From assembly GCF_016863535.1 (NCBI RefSeq), contig NZ_BOPB01000003.1, forward strand, positions 124,001 to 188,000: a DNA stretch of 64,000 nucleotides. The letters run 5' to 3'. Shown here in pieces: positions 47,721-58,596 of this stretch (position 1 is its first letter; each line of letters opens with the position of its first letter). The translations under genes were made by a program, and so were the position numbers. Source of the stretch: Micromonospora lutea (lineage in GTDB: Bacteria > Actinomycetota > Actinomycetes > Mycobacteriales > Micromonosporaceae). The notes below the pieces were generated by a model. That model did not search any database. It saw only the letters and a list, made by a program, of their open reading frames with translations, and had not been told where the DNA came from.

Positions 47721-47763
47721 GAAATACGGACGGATGTCCGTTCCCTCACTCGAGGAGAGGCAC

Positions 47764-49137
47764 ATGAACGTCAACACCCGGCTCGACACCCAGGGCCCGA
47801 TTTTCACCCCCGGTCAGGCCGGCTATGCCTCCGAACTGGCCGGGTACAACCAGTTGGTCGTTCACCGACCCACGCTCGTGGTCGGCGCCCGACACCCCAC
47901 CGACGTCGTCACCGCCGTCCGGCACGCCACCGAAACCGGACAGTCGGTCGGCGTGCAGGCCACCGGTCACGGGCCCAGCGTCCCCGCTGACGGCGTCCTG
48001 ATCAGCACCCGCCGGATGCAACGCATCGAGGTCAACCCCGCCGATCGTACGGTCACCGTCGGTGCCGGCGTGCTCGCCAAGGACCTCATGGCCGCCCTCG
48101 CCCCGCACGGGCTCGTTCCGCTCGTAGGCTCCTCACCCGATGTCGGGGTCGTCGGCTACCACCTGGGCGGTGGCATCCCGCTGCTGGGCCGGCGGTTCGG
48201 CTACGCCGCCGACCGGGTCCGTTCCCTGGAGGTGGTCACCGCCGACGGGCATCAGCGCACCGTCACCGTCGAGTCCGAACCCGAGCTGTTCTGGGCCATG
48301 CTCGGTTGCCGCGGGAACTTCGGTGTCGTCACCGCGTTGACCACCGAGGTGATACCGCTGACGAACCTGGTCGGGGGCGGCCTCTGGTTCACCGGCGATG
48401 CGATCGCGCCCGCGCTCCGAAGCTACGTCGAGTGGAGCGCCACGATCCCCGAGGAGATGTCCTCCTCGGTCCTGCTGATGCGAATGCCCGACCTCGACGG
48501 CGTGCCGGAGCCGTTGCGTGGGCGCCGGATCGCGCACGTCCGGATCGCCTACCTGGGCGATCCCGACACCGTCGACCGGCTGCTTCAGCCGCTGCGCGTG
48601 GCCGCCCCCGCAGCCCTGGACACGGTCGGCGAGATGCCGGCCAGCGGACTCGCCAGCATCCACGGGGAGCCGCCGGGGCCGGTCACCTTCGAGGCCCGCA
48701 ACACTCTGCTCAACCGGCTCGACCCGGCGGCGGTCGACCGGCTCCTCGACCACGCTGGTACCGCCGGAAACGACGACTACCTGGTCGAACTGCGCCACCT
48801 CGGCGGCGCCTTCGGTCCCTCGGCGACCAGCCGTGCGGTGATCGGCCGCCGGGACGGCGAGTTCATCCTCTACACCGGCAGCCGACTCCACCCGCTCACC
48901 GGTGACGAGGCCGCCGCCGCGCAGGATCACCTGCACCGCGCCATGCTCCCCTGGAGCACCGGCGGCGTCACGCCCGCCTTCCTCTCCGGCCCGCGCGTCA
49001 CGACGTCCCAACTGCGGACCGGCTACGACGACGGGGACTACCGGCGGCTCACCGGGATCAAGGCAACCTGGGACCCGGACAACCTCTTCCGGATCAACCA
49101 CAACGTGCCGCCGTGCCACCCGGGAGGTCGGGCCTGA
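47764..49137 (+). CDS. FAD-dependent oxidoreductase, berberine-bridge-enzyme type
   Basis: This 457-residue enzyme has a PCMH-type FAD domain (about 35-205) and a C-terminal BBE segment (WDPDNLFRINHNVPP). His69 in QATGHGPSV is the residue that usually carries covalent 8-alpha-histidyl FAD. GCRGNFGVVTALTTEV is the second nucleotide-binding landmark. Enzymes of this kind oxidise sugars, alkaloids or secondary metabolites; the substrate is unknown. ATG 47764 with GAGGAGAGG directly upstream is preferred over GTG/ATG 30 bases earlier. It is probably controlled by the preceding Rrf2 regulator. Confidence 0.9.
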   Translation: MNVNTRLDTQGPIFTPGQAGYASELAGYNQLVVHRPTLVVGARHPTDVVTAVRHATETGQSVGVQATGHGPSVPADGVLISTRRMQRIEVNPADRTVTVGAGVLAKDLMAALAPHGLVPLVGSSPDVGVVGYHLGGGIPLLGRRFGYAADRVRSLEVVTADGHQRTVTVESEPELFWAMLGCRGNFGVVTALTTEVIPLTNLVGGGLWFTGDAIAPALRSYVEWSATIPEEMSSSVLLMRMPDLDGVPEPLRGRRIAHVRIAYLGDPDTVDRLLQPLRVAAPAALDTVGEMPASGLASIHGEPPGPVTFEARNTLLNRLDPAAVDRLLDHAGTAGNDDYLVELRHLGGAFGPSATSRAVIGRRDGEFILYTGSRLHPLTGDEAAAAQDHLHRAMLPWSTGGVTPAFLSGPRVTTSQLRTGYDDGDYRRLTGIKATWDPDNLFRINHNVPPCHPGGRA

Positions 49138-49163
49138 CTCGACTCGCGCCAGGTGGCGCAGAC

Positions 49164-49197
49164 GGTGTCGGCCCCGGCAACCGCCGGGGCCGACACC
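49164..49197. terminator. bidirectional terminator between the oxidoreductase and sigB
   Basis: Perfect 15-base arms (49164-49178 and 49183-49197) enclose a 4-base loop AACC. It sits centrally in the 72-base gap between two convergent stop codons. Confidence 0.85.
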
Positions 49198-49209
49198 ACG
49201 CTGGTCAGG

Positions 49210-50220
<1,011 letters not shown>

Positions 50221-50474
50221 CTCAGTCTCTCCCCGTGTCCACGTCCGTGCCGTGTCCGCCGGCCAGTTGCGCCGGTGACAAACAGCTTGGCGGTCGGGGC
50301 GTAAAACGGGAGTGAGGCGATCGGGGAACCGACAGTTGCTGAGTCGGCACTCGGTGGCGTGGTGCTCCAGCATGTCGACGGCCTCGGCTTGTCGATGCCG
50401 GTTACCGTGCCAGCGGTCGGCCGTCGGGCCGACGTAACCGCCCGGATGCGGGCGATCGAGCGACGGAGGAAATC

Positions 50475-51263
50475 GTGGTCTTCAAACGGCTCATGCAGGC
50501 GATGGGAGTTGGCGGTCCGTCGGTGGAGACGGTGCTGTCGAATCCGAACTGCCGGCCGGGCGGCCACCTGGAGGGCAGCATCGCGGTCACCGGCGGCGAC
50601 CACGCGGTCGACGTGTCCTACGTCGCCCTGGGGCTGCTCACCCGGGTGGAGGTGGAGAGCGGCGACAACGAGTACGTCACCAACCAGGAGTTCCAGCGCC
50701 AGCAGGTCACCGGCCCGTTCCGGCTGGAGGCGGGGCAACGCTACGACGTTCCGTTCCGGTTCGAGGTGCCGTGGGAAACCCCGCTCACCGAGCTGTACGG
50801 GCAGCACCTGCACGGGATGACCATGGGTCTGCGTACCGAGTTGGAGGTTGCCCGCGCCGTCGACAAGGGTGACCTGGACGCCGTGGCGGTGCATCCGTTG
50901 CCGGCCCAGGAGCGCCTGCTGGAGGCGCTGCTACGGCTCGGTTTCCGGTTCGCGCGAGCCGACGTGGAGCGCGGGCACATCTACGGTGTCCACCAGACGT
51001 TGCCGTTCTACCAGGAGATCGAGTTCTACCCGCCACCGCAGTACGCGGGCGCGATGAAGCAGCTGGAGGTCACCTTCGTCACCGACCCCCGGCAGGTGCA
51101 GGTGGTGCTGGAGCTGGACAAGCGCGGCGGGCTGTTCACCGAGGGCCGCGACGTCTTCGGCCGCTTCTCCGTGGAGCATGCCTCGGCGGCCACGACCGAC
51201 CTGGCCGCCCAGCTCGACGGCTGGCTGCGTCAGTCGCTGCAACGCCGCGGCCTCTTCGGCTGA
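50475..51263 (+). CDS. spo0M: Spo0M-like sporulation control protein (arrestin fold)
   Basis: This 262-residue protein matches the SpoOM family: [20 protein letters not shown] at the N terminus, [19 protein letters not shown], the conserved [18 protein letters not shown], and an Arg-rich C terminus. These proteins have an arrestin-like beta-sandwich and influence sporulation in Bacillus. In actinomycetes the role is unclear. GTG 50475 has GGAGGA 6 bases upstream. It is divergent from sigB. Confidence 0.9.
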   Translation: MVFKRLMQAMGVGGPSVETVLSNPNCRPGGHLEGSIAVTGGDHAVDVSYVALGLLTRVEVESGDNEYVTNQEFQRQQVTGPFRLEAGQRYDVPFRFEVPWETPLTELYGQHLHGMTMGLRTELEVARAVDKGDLDAVAVHPLPAQERLLEALLRLGFRFARADVERGHIYGVHQTLPFYQEIEFYPPPQYAGAMKQLEVTFVTDPRQVQVVLELDKRGGLFTEGRDVFGRFSVEHASAATTDLAAQLDGWLRQSLQRRGLFG

Positions 51264-51284
51264 TCTCCGTCCCGCGTCGTGGTC

Positions 51285-51307
51285 GGTGCCGGTCGCTGAC
51301 CGGCACC
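51285..51307. terminator. hairpin between convergent spo0M and dtd
   Basis: GGTGCCGGTC (51285-51294) and GACCGGCACC (51298-51307) are perfect complements with a 3-base loop, in the 52-base gap between the two stops. Confidence 0.75.
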
Positions 51308-51315
51308 TGGTGGCG

Positions 51316-51738
51316 TCAGAGGTCGAGGAGGATGGTCCGGGGACCGACGTTCACGCTCTCCACCAGCATGTGTGCGCGGAACCGGCCGGTCGCGACCGTC
51401 GCGCCACGCTGGCGCAGCGCCCGGATCATCTCCTCGATCAGCGGCTCCGCCACCTGCGCGGGTGCGGCAGCGGTCCAGGTCGGCCGGCGTCCCTTGCGGG
51501 CGTCGCCGTAGAGGGTGAACTGACTGACCACGAGGATCGGCGCGGCGATGTCCGCCGCTGATCGCTCGTCATCCAGGATGCGTAGCTCGTACACCTTGCG
51601 GGCCATCGTCCGGGCGATCTCCGGGGTGTCGGTGTGGGTCACCCCGAGCAGCACCAGCAGCCCGTCGTCGACCGCGCCGACCACCTCGCCGTCGACGGTC
51701 ACGCTGGCCCGGCCGACGGTCTGCACCACCGCCCGCAT
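51316..51738 (-). CDS. dtd: D-aminoacyl-tRNA deacylase
   Basis: This 140-residue homodimeric enzyme hydrolyses D-amino acids from tRNA. Motif SQFTLYGD (about residues 87-94) is intact. The second motif, normally NxGPVT, reads NVGPRT, keeping the Gly-cisPro pair but with Arg in place of Val. The length is normal. Its start shares one base with the stop of the upstream methyltransferase gene (TGATG), so the two are cotranscribed. Confidence 0.93.
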   Translation of the reverse strand: MRAVVQTVGRASVTVDGEVVGAVDDGLLVLLGVTHTDTPEIARTMARKVYELRILDDERSAADIAAPILVVSQFTLYGDARKGRRPTWTAAAPAQVAEPLIEEMIRALRQRGATVATGRFRAHMLVESVNVGPRTILLDL

Positions 51739-53222
51739 CAGGCGACCACCGGCGTGATGAAGCCCCGCTCCACCAGGTGCGCCACGATCGGCCCGGCCGC
51801 CTCGGCCAACTCCTCGGTGGCCACGTCGTGGGCGGCGGCGAGCAGCGCCAGTTGGTCCCGCAGCGGCAACCGTCCGTCAGCTCCGCCGACCAGGGCCAGC
51901 ACCAGCGGGTCGATCTCCTCGCTCCAGCGCAGCCCGTCGGGCATGGCGAGAACCTGCCGGTCCACCGCCCAACCGTCGGAGCCCATCGTCGCCTCCTGAC
52001 GCAGTTGGAGCCCATCGGCGGCCCGGTAACGCGTGGCCAGCAGGCTGGCGGTGTCGCGTCCGCGCAGCCAGTCCTGCCGGTCGAACCATTCGGCGATCCG
52101 ATCGCCCATCGGTGGCTGCACCCGTTGGCGCAGGTCCTCCACCCGTAGCACCGGGTCGTCGCGGTCGCTCCGGCGCAGGGAGACGATGCCGAAGCCGATC
52201 GCCTCCACCTTGTGCGCATCGAACCAGTCGAGCCAGTCGGCCATCCGCTGCGGGTCGGTGCTCTCCCCGACGTCGGTCAGCCACAGGTTGACGTACGCCA
52301 TGGGGTCGGCGACCTCGCGCTGGATGACCCAGGCATCCAGGCCGGTGCCGGCGAACCAGCCGGCGACCCGCTCGCCCCAGTCCTCGCCGGCCACCTGCAC
52401 CCAGTTGGCGAGGTACTGCATGGTGCCGCCCTCGGTGAGCAGTCCCGGGGCGGCGGCGGCCAGCTCGGCCCCGATGGCGTCGCCGACCCGGCCGGAGTCC
52501 CGATAGACGTGGGTGGTGGTGCCGGGCCCGACCACGAAGGGCGGGTTGCTCACCACGAGGTCGAACCGACGGCCGGCGACCGGGGCCACCATGTCACCGC
52601 GGAGCAGCTCCCAATCCTGACCGTTGAGTGCGGCGGTGGTGGCGGCGAAACGCAGCGCACGCCGGGACACGTCGGTGGCGGTGACCCGCCGCGCGTGGGT
52701 GCCCAGGTGCAGCGCCTGCACGCCCGAACCGGTGCCCAGATCGAGTGCGGTGTCCACCGGTCGCCGTACCGCGGCGCCGATCATCGTCTGCGTCGCCCCG
52801 CCGATGCCGAGCACGTGTTCGGCATGCAACGGGCGGCCGGGGCGGGCGCTGGCCGGCACGTCCGCGATGACCCACCAGTCGTCGCCGTACGGCTCCAGGT
52901 CCAGTCCCATCCGCAGCCCGTCGTCGTGCCGTTCGACAAGTCCCGCGGCGAGCGCATCGGTGAGCGGTAGCGGCGCCAGCGCGGCGGCGACCGCCGCTTC
53001 CGGCTCGGTCTGCTCGCAGATGAACACCCGGATCAGGGTGGCGAGAGGGTCCCGGTCGACGGTGGCCCGCAGCGCGGCCCGGAAGTCGTTGCGGGCGACC
53101 CCGCCGGTGGCCTGCGCGCCGAGCCGAGTGGCGATGCCGTTCGCGGTGAAGTCGGCCCGCGTCAACGCGGTCCGTAGCGCTTCGACGCCGGCGGGGGAGA
53201 GCAGCATGTCGTGTCCGTCCAC
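51738..53222 (-). CDS. SAM-dependent methyltransferase, N5-glutamine/HemK-like
   Basis: This 494-residue protein has an N-terminal helical domain (about 1-125) and a class I methyltransferase domain (about 150-300). The latter has [19 protein letters not shown] (motif I) and the catalytic [11 protein letters not shown] (NPPY-type, motif IV). The C-terminal 190 residues are a separate winged or helical domain. The NPPF motif points to methylation of an amide or ring nitrogen, in protein, RNA or DNA. GTG 53222 is used; ATG 53207 is an alternative. It is coupled to dtd. Confidence 0.85.
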   Translation of the reverse strand: MDGHDMLLSPAGVEALRTALTRADFTANGIATRLGAQATGGVARNDFRAALRATVDRDPLATLIRVFICEQTEPEAAVAAALAPLPLTDALAAGLVERHDDGLRMGLDLEPYGDDWWVIADVPASARPGRPLHAEHVLGIGGATQTMIGAAVRRPVDTALDLGTGSGVQALHLGTHARRVTATDVSRRALRFAATTAALNGQDWELLRGDMVAPVAGRRFDLVVSNPPFVVGPGTTTHVYRDSGRVGDAIGAELAAAAPGLLTEGGTMQYLANWVQVAGEDWGERVAGWFAGTGLDAWVIQREVADPMAYVNLWLTDVGESTDPQRMADWLDWFDAHKVEAIGFGIVSLRRSDRDDPVLRVEDLRQRVQPPMGDRIAEWFDRQDWLRGRDTASLLATRYRAADGLQLRQEATMGSDGWAVDRQVLAMPDGLRWSEEIDPLVLALVGGADGRLPLRDQLALLAAAHDVATEELAEAAGPIVAHLVERGFITPVVA

Positions 53223-53279
53223 ACCGTCATCCTGCCTGGTGACACCGGGTCGAGAGGGCACCGCCCGTGACATTGGAAA

Positions 53280-53316
53280 TCGATCGACGAACATCTCTGT
53301 CATATTTGTCGATCTA
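53280..53316. promoter_or_regulatory. dyad symmetry upstream of the subtilase gene
   Basis: TCGATCGACGAA (53280-53291) and TTTGTCGATCTA (53305-53316) are complementary at 10 of 12 positions across a 13-base spacer. The stretch is AT-richer than its surroundings and lies 84 bases before the protease start, so an operator or promoter is likely. Confidence 0.45.
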
Positions 53317-53399
53317 ACGCTAGCATCTCTCCAACTCAAGTCCAGGGTGCGGACCGCCCGGCCAGAAGCCCGGTCGGCCGCCCAGGTAAGGGAGGCACC

Positions 53400-54620
<1,221 letters not shown>

Positions 54621-54632
54621 CCTGACCCGAAC

Positions 54633-54670
54633 CGGCCCGGCGGACCGATCGACACCGATCCGCCGGGCCG
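54633..54670. terminator. terminator between the subtilase and fbpC
   Basis: CGGCCCGGCGGA (54633-54644) pairs perfectly with TCCGCCGGGCCG (54659-54670). It lies 12 bases after the protease stop and ahead of the convergent fbpC stop. Confidence 0.75.
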
Positions 54671-54704
54671 CTTCGCGCCGGTGCCGTGCGGTGCGCGCCG
54701 GACC

Positions 54705-55778
54705 TCACCCGGCCAACCGCGCCGGAGTGGGCGCCGGAGGGCGCACCGGCGGGTCGGTCGGGAAGGCCCGGGCCGCGCCCTGCACGCGTACGGTCACCTC
54801 GCCCCCCAGGACCACGGCGGCATCGCCGTCGAGGATCCGGGCGGTGATGTGGGTGCCGTCGGGCAGACCGAGACCGACCAGGGCGTCGTGGCCGTGGAAG
54901 TCGTGGCGCAGGACGGTCGCGGTGACGCCCTCGGTGCCGGTCGTGAGGCGCACCTGTTCGGGACGCACCAGCACGGTGACCGAACCGTCGGGCACCGCAC
55001 CGGTGAGCGGTACCAGACCCAGCGCGGTCCGCGCGGTGCCCTGCTCGACGACCGCCGGCAGCAGCACCGCGTCGCCGACGAACTCGGCGACCCAGAGGTT
55101 GACCGGCTCGCGGTACACCGAGGCCGGTGCCGCGGCCTGTACCACCCGTCCCGCGCGGAGCACCACCACCTGGTCGGCTACCGACAGCGCCTCGCCCTGG
55201 TCATGGGTCACGATCACACCGGTCGCGCCGTCAGCCCGCAGCGCCTCGCGCACGTCGTGGCGCAACCCCGCGCGCAGGCTCGCGTCGAGGGCGCTGAACG
55301 GTTCGTCCAGCAGCACCACCGACGGACGGGGCGCCAGGGCGCGAGCAACCGCCACCCGCTGTTGCTGCCCGCCGGAGAGCTGATGCGGCATGCGAGCGCC
55401 GAGCCCGGCGAGCCCCACCAGTGCCAGCACCTCCTCGATCCGGCCGGACCGTCGGGCCGCCCGGTCCAGGCCGTAACCGATGTTGTCCGTCACGCTCAGG
55501 TGCGGGAAGAGGGCACCCTCCTGCGGCACCACCGCGATGTTGCGTCGGTGCGTCGGAAGGTGCCGCCTGCCGCCCGCGACCAGGACGCCGTCGATGCGGA
55601 TCTCCCCGGCGTCCAGCCGCTCGAATCCGGCCAGGCAGCGCAGCAGGGTGGTCTTGCCACAGCCCGACGGGCCGAGTACGGCGGTCAGTTGGCCAGACGG
55701 TACGCGGAGATCGACCCCGGCGAGGGCATTCACCTGGCCATACCGCTTGATCAGGCCATTGACCACGACCTCACTCAT
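54705..55778 (-). CDS. fbpC: iron(III) ABC transporter ATPase FbpC
   Basis: This 357-residue ATPase has Walker A GPSGCGKT, signature [15 protein letters not shown], Walker B VVLLDEPFSALD and His-switch VIVTHDQGEA. The C-terminal TOBE region (about 240-345) is typical of the iron/putrescine branch. It energises FbpB for ferric iron import. ATG 55778 has GGAGGGCGAC directly upstream and overlaps a 16-codon mini-ORF by ATGA. Confidence 0.9.
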   Translation of the reverse strand: MSEVVVNGLIKRYGQVNALAGVDLRVPSGQLTAVLGPSGCGKTTLLRCLAGFERLDAGEIRIDGVLVAGGRRHLPTHRRNIAVVPQEGALFPHLSVTDNIGYGLDRAARRSGRIEEVLALVGLAGLGARMPHQLSGGQQQRVAVARALAPRPSVVLLDEPFSALDASLRAGLRHDVREALRADGATGVIVTHDQGEALSVADQVVVLRAGRVVQAAAPASVYREPVNLWVAEFVGDAVLLPAVVEQGTARTALGLVPLTGAVPDGSVTVLVRPEQVRLTTGTEGVTATVLRHDFHGHDALVGLGLPDGTHITARILDGDAAVVLGGEVTVRVQGAARAFPTDPPVRPPAPTPARLAG

Positions 55779-55825
55779 GTCGCCCTCCGCTTCGCTGCGT
55801 TCCGGCCCGGCTGACCCTCGCTCAT
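55775..55825 (-). CDS. 16-residue mini-ORF bridging fbpB and fbpC
   Basis: ATG at 55825 overlaps the fbpB stop as ATGA (55822-55825). The frame encodes MSEGQPGRNAAKRRAT and ends in a TGA that overlaps the fbpC start as ATGA (55775-55778). The mini-ORF contains the fbpC ribosome-binding site. The same kind of doubly coupled short ORF starting ATGAGCGAG stands in front of rny (9685-9914). A coupling or repeat origin is inferred; a peptide function is doubtful. Confidence 0.5.
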   Translation of the reverse strand: MSEGQPGRNAAKRRAT

Positions 55826-57375
55826 GACCGCTTCTCCTTGTCGAGCAGCCCGCTGCGGGCGACCAGCAACCAGGTGGGCAGGGCCGAGATCACCACCAGC
55901 AACACGGCATAGGGTGCCGCTGCGGCGTAGGCACCGACTGCCGTGCTGGTCCACAACTCGGTCGCCAGGGTGTCCGTTCCGGTGGGACGCAGCAGCAGGG
56001 TGGCGGGCAGTTCCTTCATGCCGGTGAGGAAGACCAGCGCCGCACCGGCGCCGATGCCCGGCAGGATCAGCGGCAGGGTCACCGTGCGGAGGACCGTCCA
56101 CGGCCCGCGACCGAGTGAGCGGGCCACCTCCTCCAGCCGGGCGGAGGACTGGGCGGCGGCGCTGGCCACCGCGCCGACCGCCAGCGGCAGGAACAGCGTG
56201 GCGTACGCCAGGGCCAGCAACCACCGCGTCTGATAGAGCGGGTACGCCACATTGATGCCGAAGAAGATCAGTGAGAGCCCGACGACCACACCGGGCAGCG
56301 CGTGACCGAGGTACGCCAGCCGGTCCAGTGCGGTGGTCAGTGGGCCCGGGGCGCGGGCCGCGAGCAGGCCGAGGGGCAGCGCCAGCACCATGGTCAAGGC
56401 GGCACCGGCCAGCGACACGGTCAGGGAGTTACCGGCTGCGGCGAGCACCTCGGGCAGGGCCCCAGGACGGGACGTGCCGGCGGCGAGCCGCCGTCCCAAA
56501 CTGACCGCCGGTACACCCAACGCCAGTACGGCGACAGCTACCAGGGCGGACACGGCCGGCCAGCGGGCCGCACCGAGCGACAACCGGGGTACCGGACGGC
56601 GCGCGCCGGACAGCCCTGCGTACTGGGCTCCGCGGCGACGCGTGGCGGTCTCGCCGGTCAGCAGCAGCACGGTCAGCGCGACCAGCACGCTGGAGAGCAC
56701 CAGCGCCCCGGTGCGGTCGAAGCCCAGTTCGAGGGCGACGAAGATGGCTCGGGTGAAGGTCTCCGCGCGCAGGATGGAGACCGCGCCGAAGTCGGAGAGC
56801 ACGTACAGCGCCACCAGCAACGCCCCGGCGGCGGTGGCCGGCCGGATCTGTCGCAACGTGACGGCGGTGAAGGTGCGCCACCCGCCGCGCCCCAGGGACC
56901 GGGACACCTCCTCCTGGGCGGGGTCCGCGCCGCGCAGTGCTGCGGCCACCGGCAGCAGCACGTACGGGTAGGAGCAGAGGGTGAGCACCAGGGCCGCCGG
57001 CCAGAACCCCGCCAGCCGGGGTGCCGTGGAGACCCAGGCGAACGCGGCGATGTAGGTGGGGACCGCCAGCGGTAGCGCTGCCAGCACGGCGAACAGTCGT
57101 CGTCCGGGAAGGTCGGTACGGGTGACCAGGAAGGCGGTGCCGACGCCGAGCAGTACGCAGGCGACAGTGACCACGCCGGCCAGCCCGAGACTGCGTAGGG
57201 CGAGCAGACCGACCCGCTCGGTCCAGAGTTCGGCGGCGATCCGGTCCCCACCGGCCTCCACGGTGCGTACCCCGAGGTAGGCAAGCGGGATCAGGGCGAC
57301 GGCCACGGCTGCGGCGGAAGCGGCCAGCAGCGCCGGACGAGGGGTCAGTTTCCGTAGCCGGCCGGAGACGACCAA
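55822..57375 (-). CDS. fbpB: iron(III) ABC transporter permease FbpB
   Basis: This permease of at least 517 residues has two fused homologous halves, each with about six membrane segments. Each half has an EAA loop (VSRSLGRGGWRTFTAVTL and VARSLGRGPWTVLRTVTLPL), as in SfuB/FbpB. It forms the channel for ferric iron. The only standard start is TTG 57375. However, a CTG at 57426 would overlap the fbpA stop as CTGA and give a natural N terminus (MTTPSTTAGPPG). That may be the true, rare start codon. Confidence 0.88.
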   Translation of the reverse strand: MVVSGRLRKLTPRPALLAASAAAVAVALIPLAYLGVRTVEAGGDRIAAELWTERVGLLALRSLGLAGVVTVACVLLGVGTAFLVTRTDLPGRRLFAVLAALPLAVPTYIAAFAWVSTAPRLAGFWPAALVLTLCSYPYVLLPVAAALRGADPAQEEVSRSLGRGGWRTFTAVTLRQIRPATAAGALLVALYVLSDFGAVSILRAETFTRAIFVALELGFDRTGALVLSSVLVALTVLLLTGETATRRRGAQYAGLSGARRPVPRLSLGAARWPAVSALVAVAVLALGVPAVSLGRRLAAGTSRPGALPEVLAAAGNSLTVSLAGAALTMVLALPLGLLAARAPGPLTTALDRLAYLGHALPGVVVGLSLIFFGINVAYPLYQTRWLLALAYATLFLPLAVGAVASAAAQSSARLEEVARSLGRGPWTVLRTVTLPLILPGIGAGAALVFLTGMKELPATLLLRPTGTDTLATELWTSTAVGAYAAAAPYAVLLVVISALPTWLLVARSGLLDKEKRS

Positions 57376-57422
57376 CAGGGCCGACCGGATGCCGGGCGGC
57401 CCTGCGGTGGTCGACGGAGTGG

Positions 57423-58478
57423 TCAGGGGACCAGCCCCGAATTCTTGATCATGGTGACGGTGGCGTCCAGCGTGTCGAGGTCGTTCAGATCGACCTCGGG
57501 CACCGACAGGTCGGCCAGCGGCGGTACGTAGGCCGGTCCCGGCACACCGGAGATCACCGGGTACTCGAACGTCTGCTCGGCGAAATAGGCCTGCGATTCC
57601 GCACTGAGCAGGAAGTCCACGAACCGTTGCACGTCCGGGTCGCTGGCGGCACGGTTGAGCACGCCCACGCCGGCCACGTTGACCAACGCACCGGTGTCCC
57701 CGCCGGGGAAGAAGTGCACCTTGGCCTTGAGCTCCTCCGGGGTGGTGCCCTGCTCCTTGGCGATCTCCCCGAGGTAGTAGTGGTTGACCAGGCCGACCGC
57801 GACGATGCCGCTGTTCACGTCCTCGACGATCTTGCCGTTGCCGTCGCGGATCTGCGGATCGTTGGCCCGGAGCCCGGCCAGGAACTCCTCGGCCCGGGCG
57901 TCACCGTGCTGTACCCGGATCGCGGTCACGAACGCCTGGAACGAGGCGTTGGTCGGGGCCAGGGCGACCTTTCCCTTCCAGGCCGGATCGACCAGGTCGA
58001 AGACGGACTTCGGCAACTGGTCGGTCGGGACCAGATCCGGGTTGTGGACCAGGACCCGCGCCCGGGCGCTCACGCCGACCCACTGGCCGGTGCCGGCCCG
58101 GTAGGTCTGCGGCACCTGGGACGTGGTCGCCTCGGGCAGCGTGCTGAACATTCCGCGCTTGGCGACGGTGCCGAGTGCGCCCGCGTCCTGCGCGAAGAAC
58201 ACGTCGGCCGGGGACCTGTCGCCCTCCTCGACGAGCTGGGCGGCGAGCTGCGCGGTGCTGGCGTACCGCGGCTGCACGGTGATGCCGGTCTGCGCGGTGA
58301 ACTTCTCCAGCAGCGGCTCGACCAACTTCTCACTGCGTCCGCTGTAGACGGTGATCTGCTTGTCGCCCTGTTCGTCGGAGCCAGCTTTCTCGTCTCCGCC
58401 GGAACCACAGGCGGCCAAGCCGAGAACGAGCAGGCTGGCGGTGAGCAACGCGCTCGTGGCGCGATGGGTGACTGGCAC
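57423..58478 (-). CDS. fbpA: iron(III)-binding lipoprotein FbpA
   Basis: This 351-residue extracellular binding protein has a lipobox LGLAAC (Cys about 24) and the FbpA/Afu-type domain. Landmarks are ITVYSGRSEKLVEPLLEKF (about 42-60), ADVFFAQDAGALG and NHYYLGE (about 210), whose Tyr pair is an iron-ligand motif in this family. It delivers ferric iron to FbpBC. GTG 58478 has AGAGGGG upstream. An IdeR box lies 39 bases before the start, so the operon should be repressed under iron-replete conditions. Confidence 0.93.
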   Translation of the reverse strand: MPVTHRATSALLTASLLVLGLAACGSGGDEKAGSDEQGDKQITVYSGRSEKLVEPLLEKFTAQTGITVQPRYASTAQLAAQLVEEGDRSPADVFFAQDAGALGTVAKRGMFSTLPEATTSQVPQTYRAGTGQWVGVSARARVLVHNPDLVPTDQLPKSVFDLVDPAWKGKVALAPTNASFQAFVTAIRVQHGDARAEEFLAGLRANDPQIRDGNGKIVEDVNSGIVAVGLVNHYYLGEIAKEQGTTPEELKAKVHFFPGGDTGALVNVAGVGVLNRAASDPDVQRFVDFLLSAESQAYFAEQTFEYPVISGVPGPAYVPPLADLSVPEVDLNDLDTLDATVTMIKNSGLVP

Positions 58479-58516
58479 GGTGAACCCCTCTTCCGGTCAG
58501 GACGACCGACGGGAAG

Positions 58517-58535
58517 TTAGCACAGCCTAACCAAA
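58517..58535 (-). promoter_or_regulatory. IdeR/DtxR iron box of fbpABC
   Basis: On the minus strand TTTGGTTAGGCTGTGCTAA agrees with 15 of 19 positions of the DtxR/IdeR consensus TTAGGTTAGGCTAACCTAA, with the left half nearly perfect. It lies 39-57 bases upstream of fbpA, overlapping the likely promoter. ideR is in the same window. Confidence 0.88.
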
Positions 58536-58596
58536 GTTGGCATCGAGATGGGTGGCGGATCACGCCCTACCCTCGACGACCAGGCAGGATGTGGGC

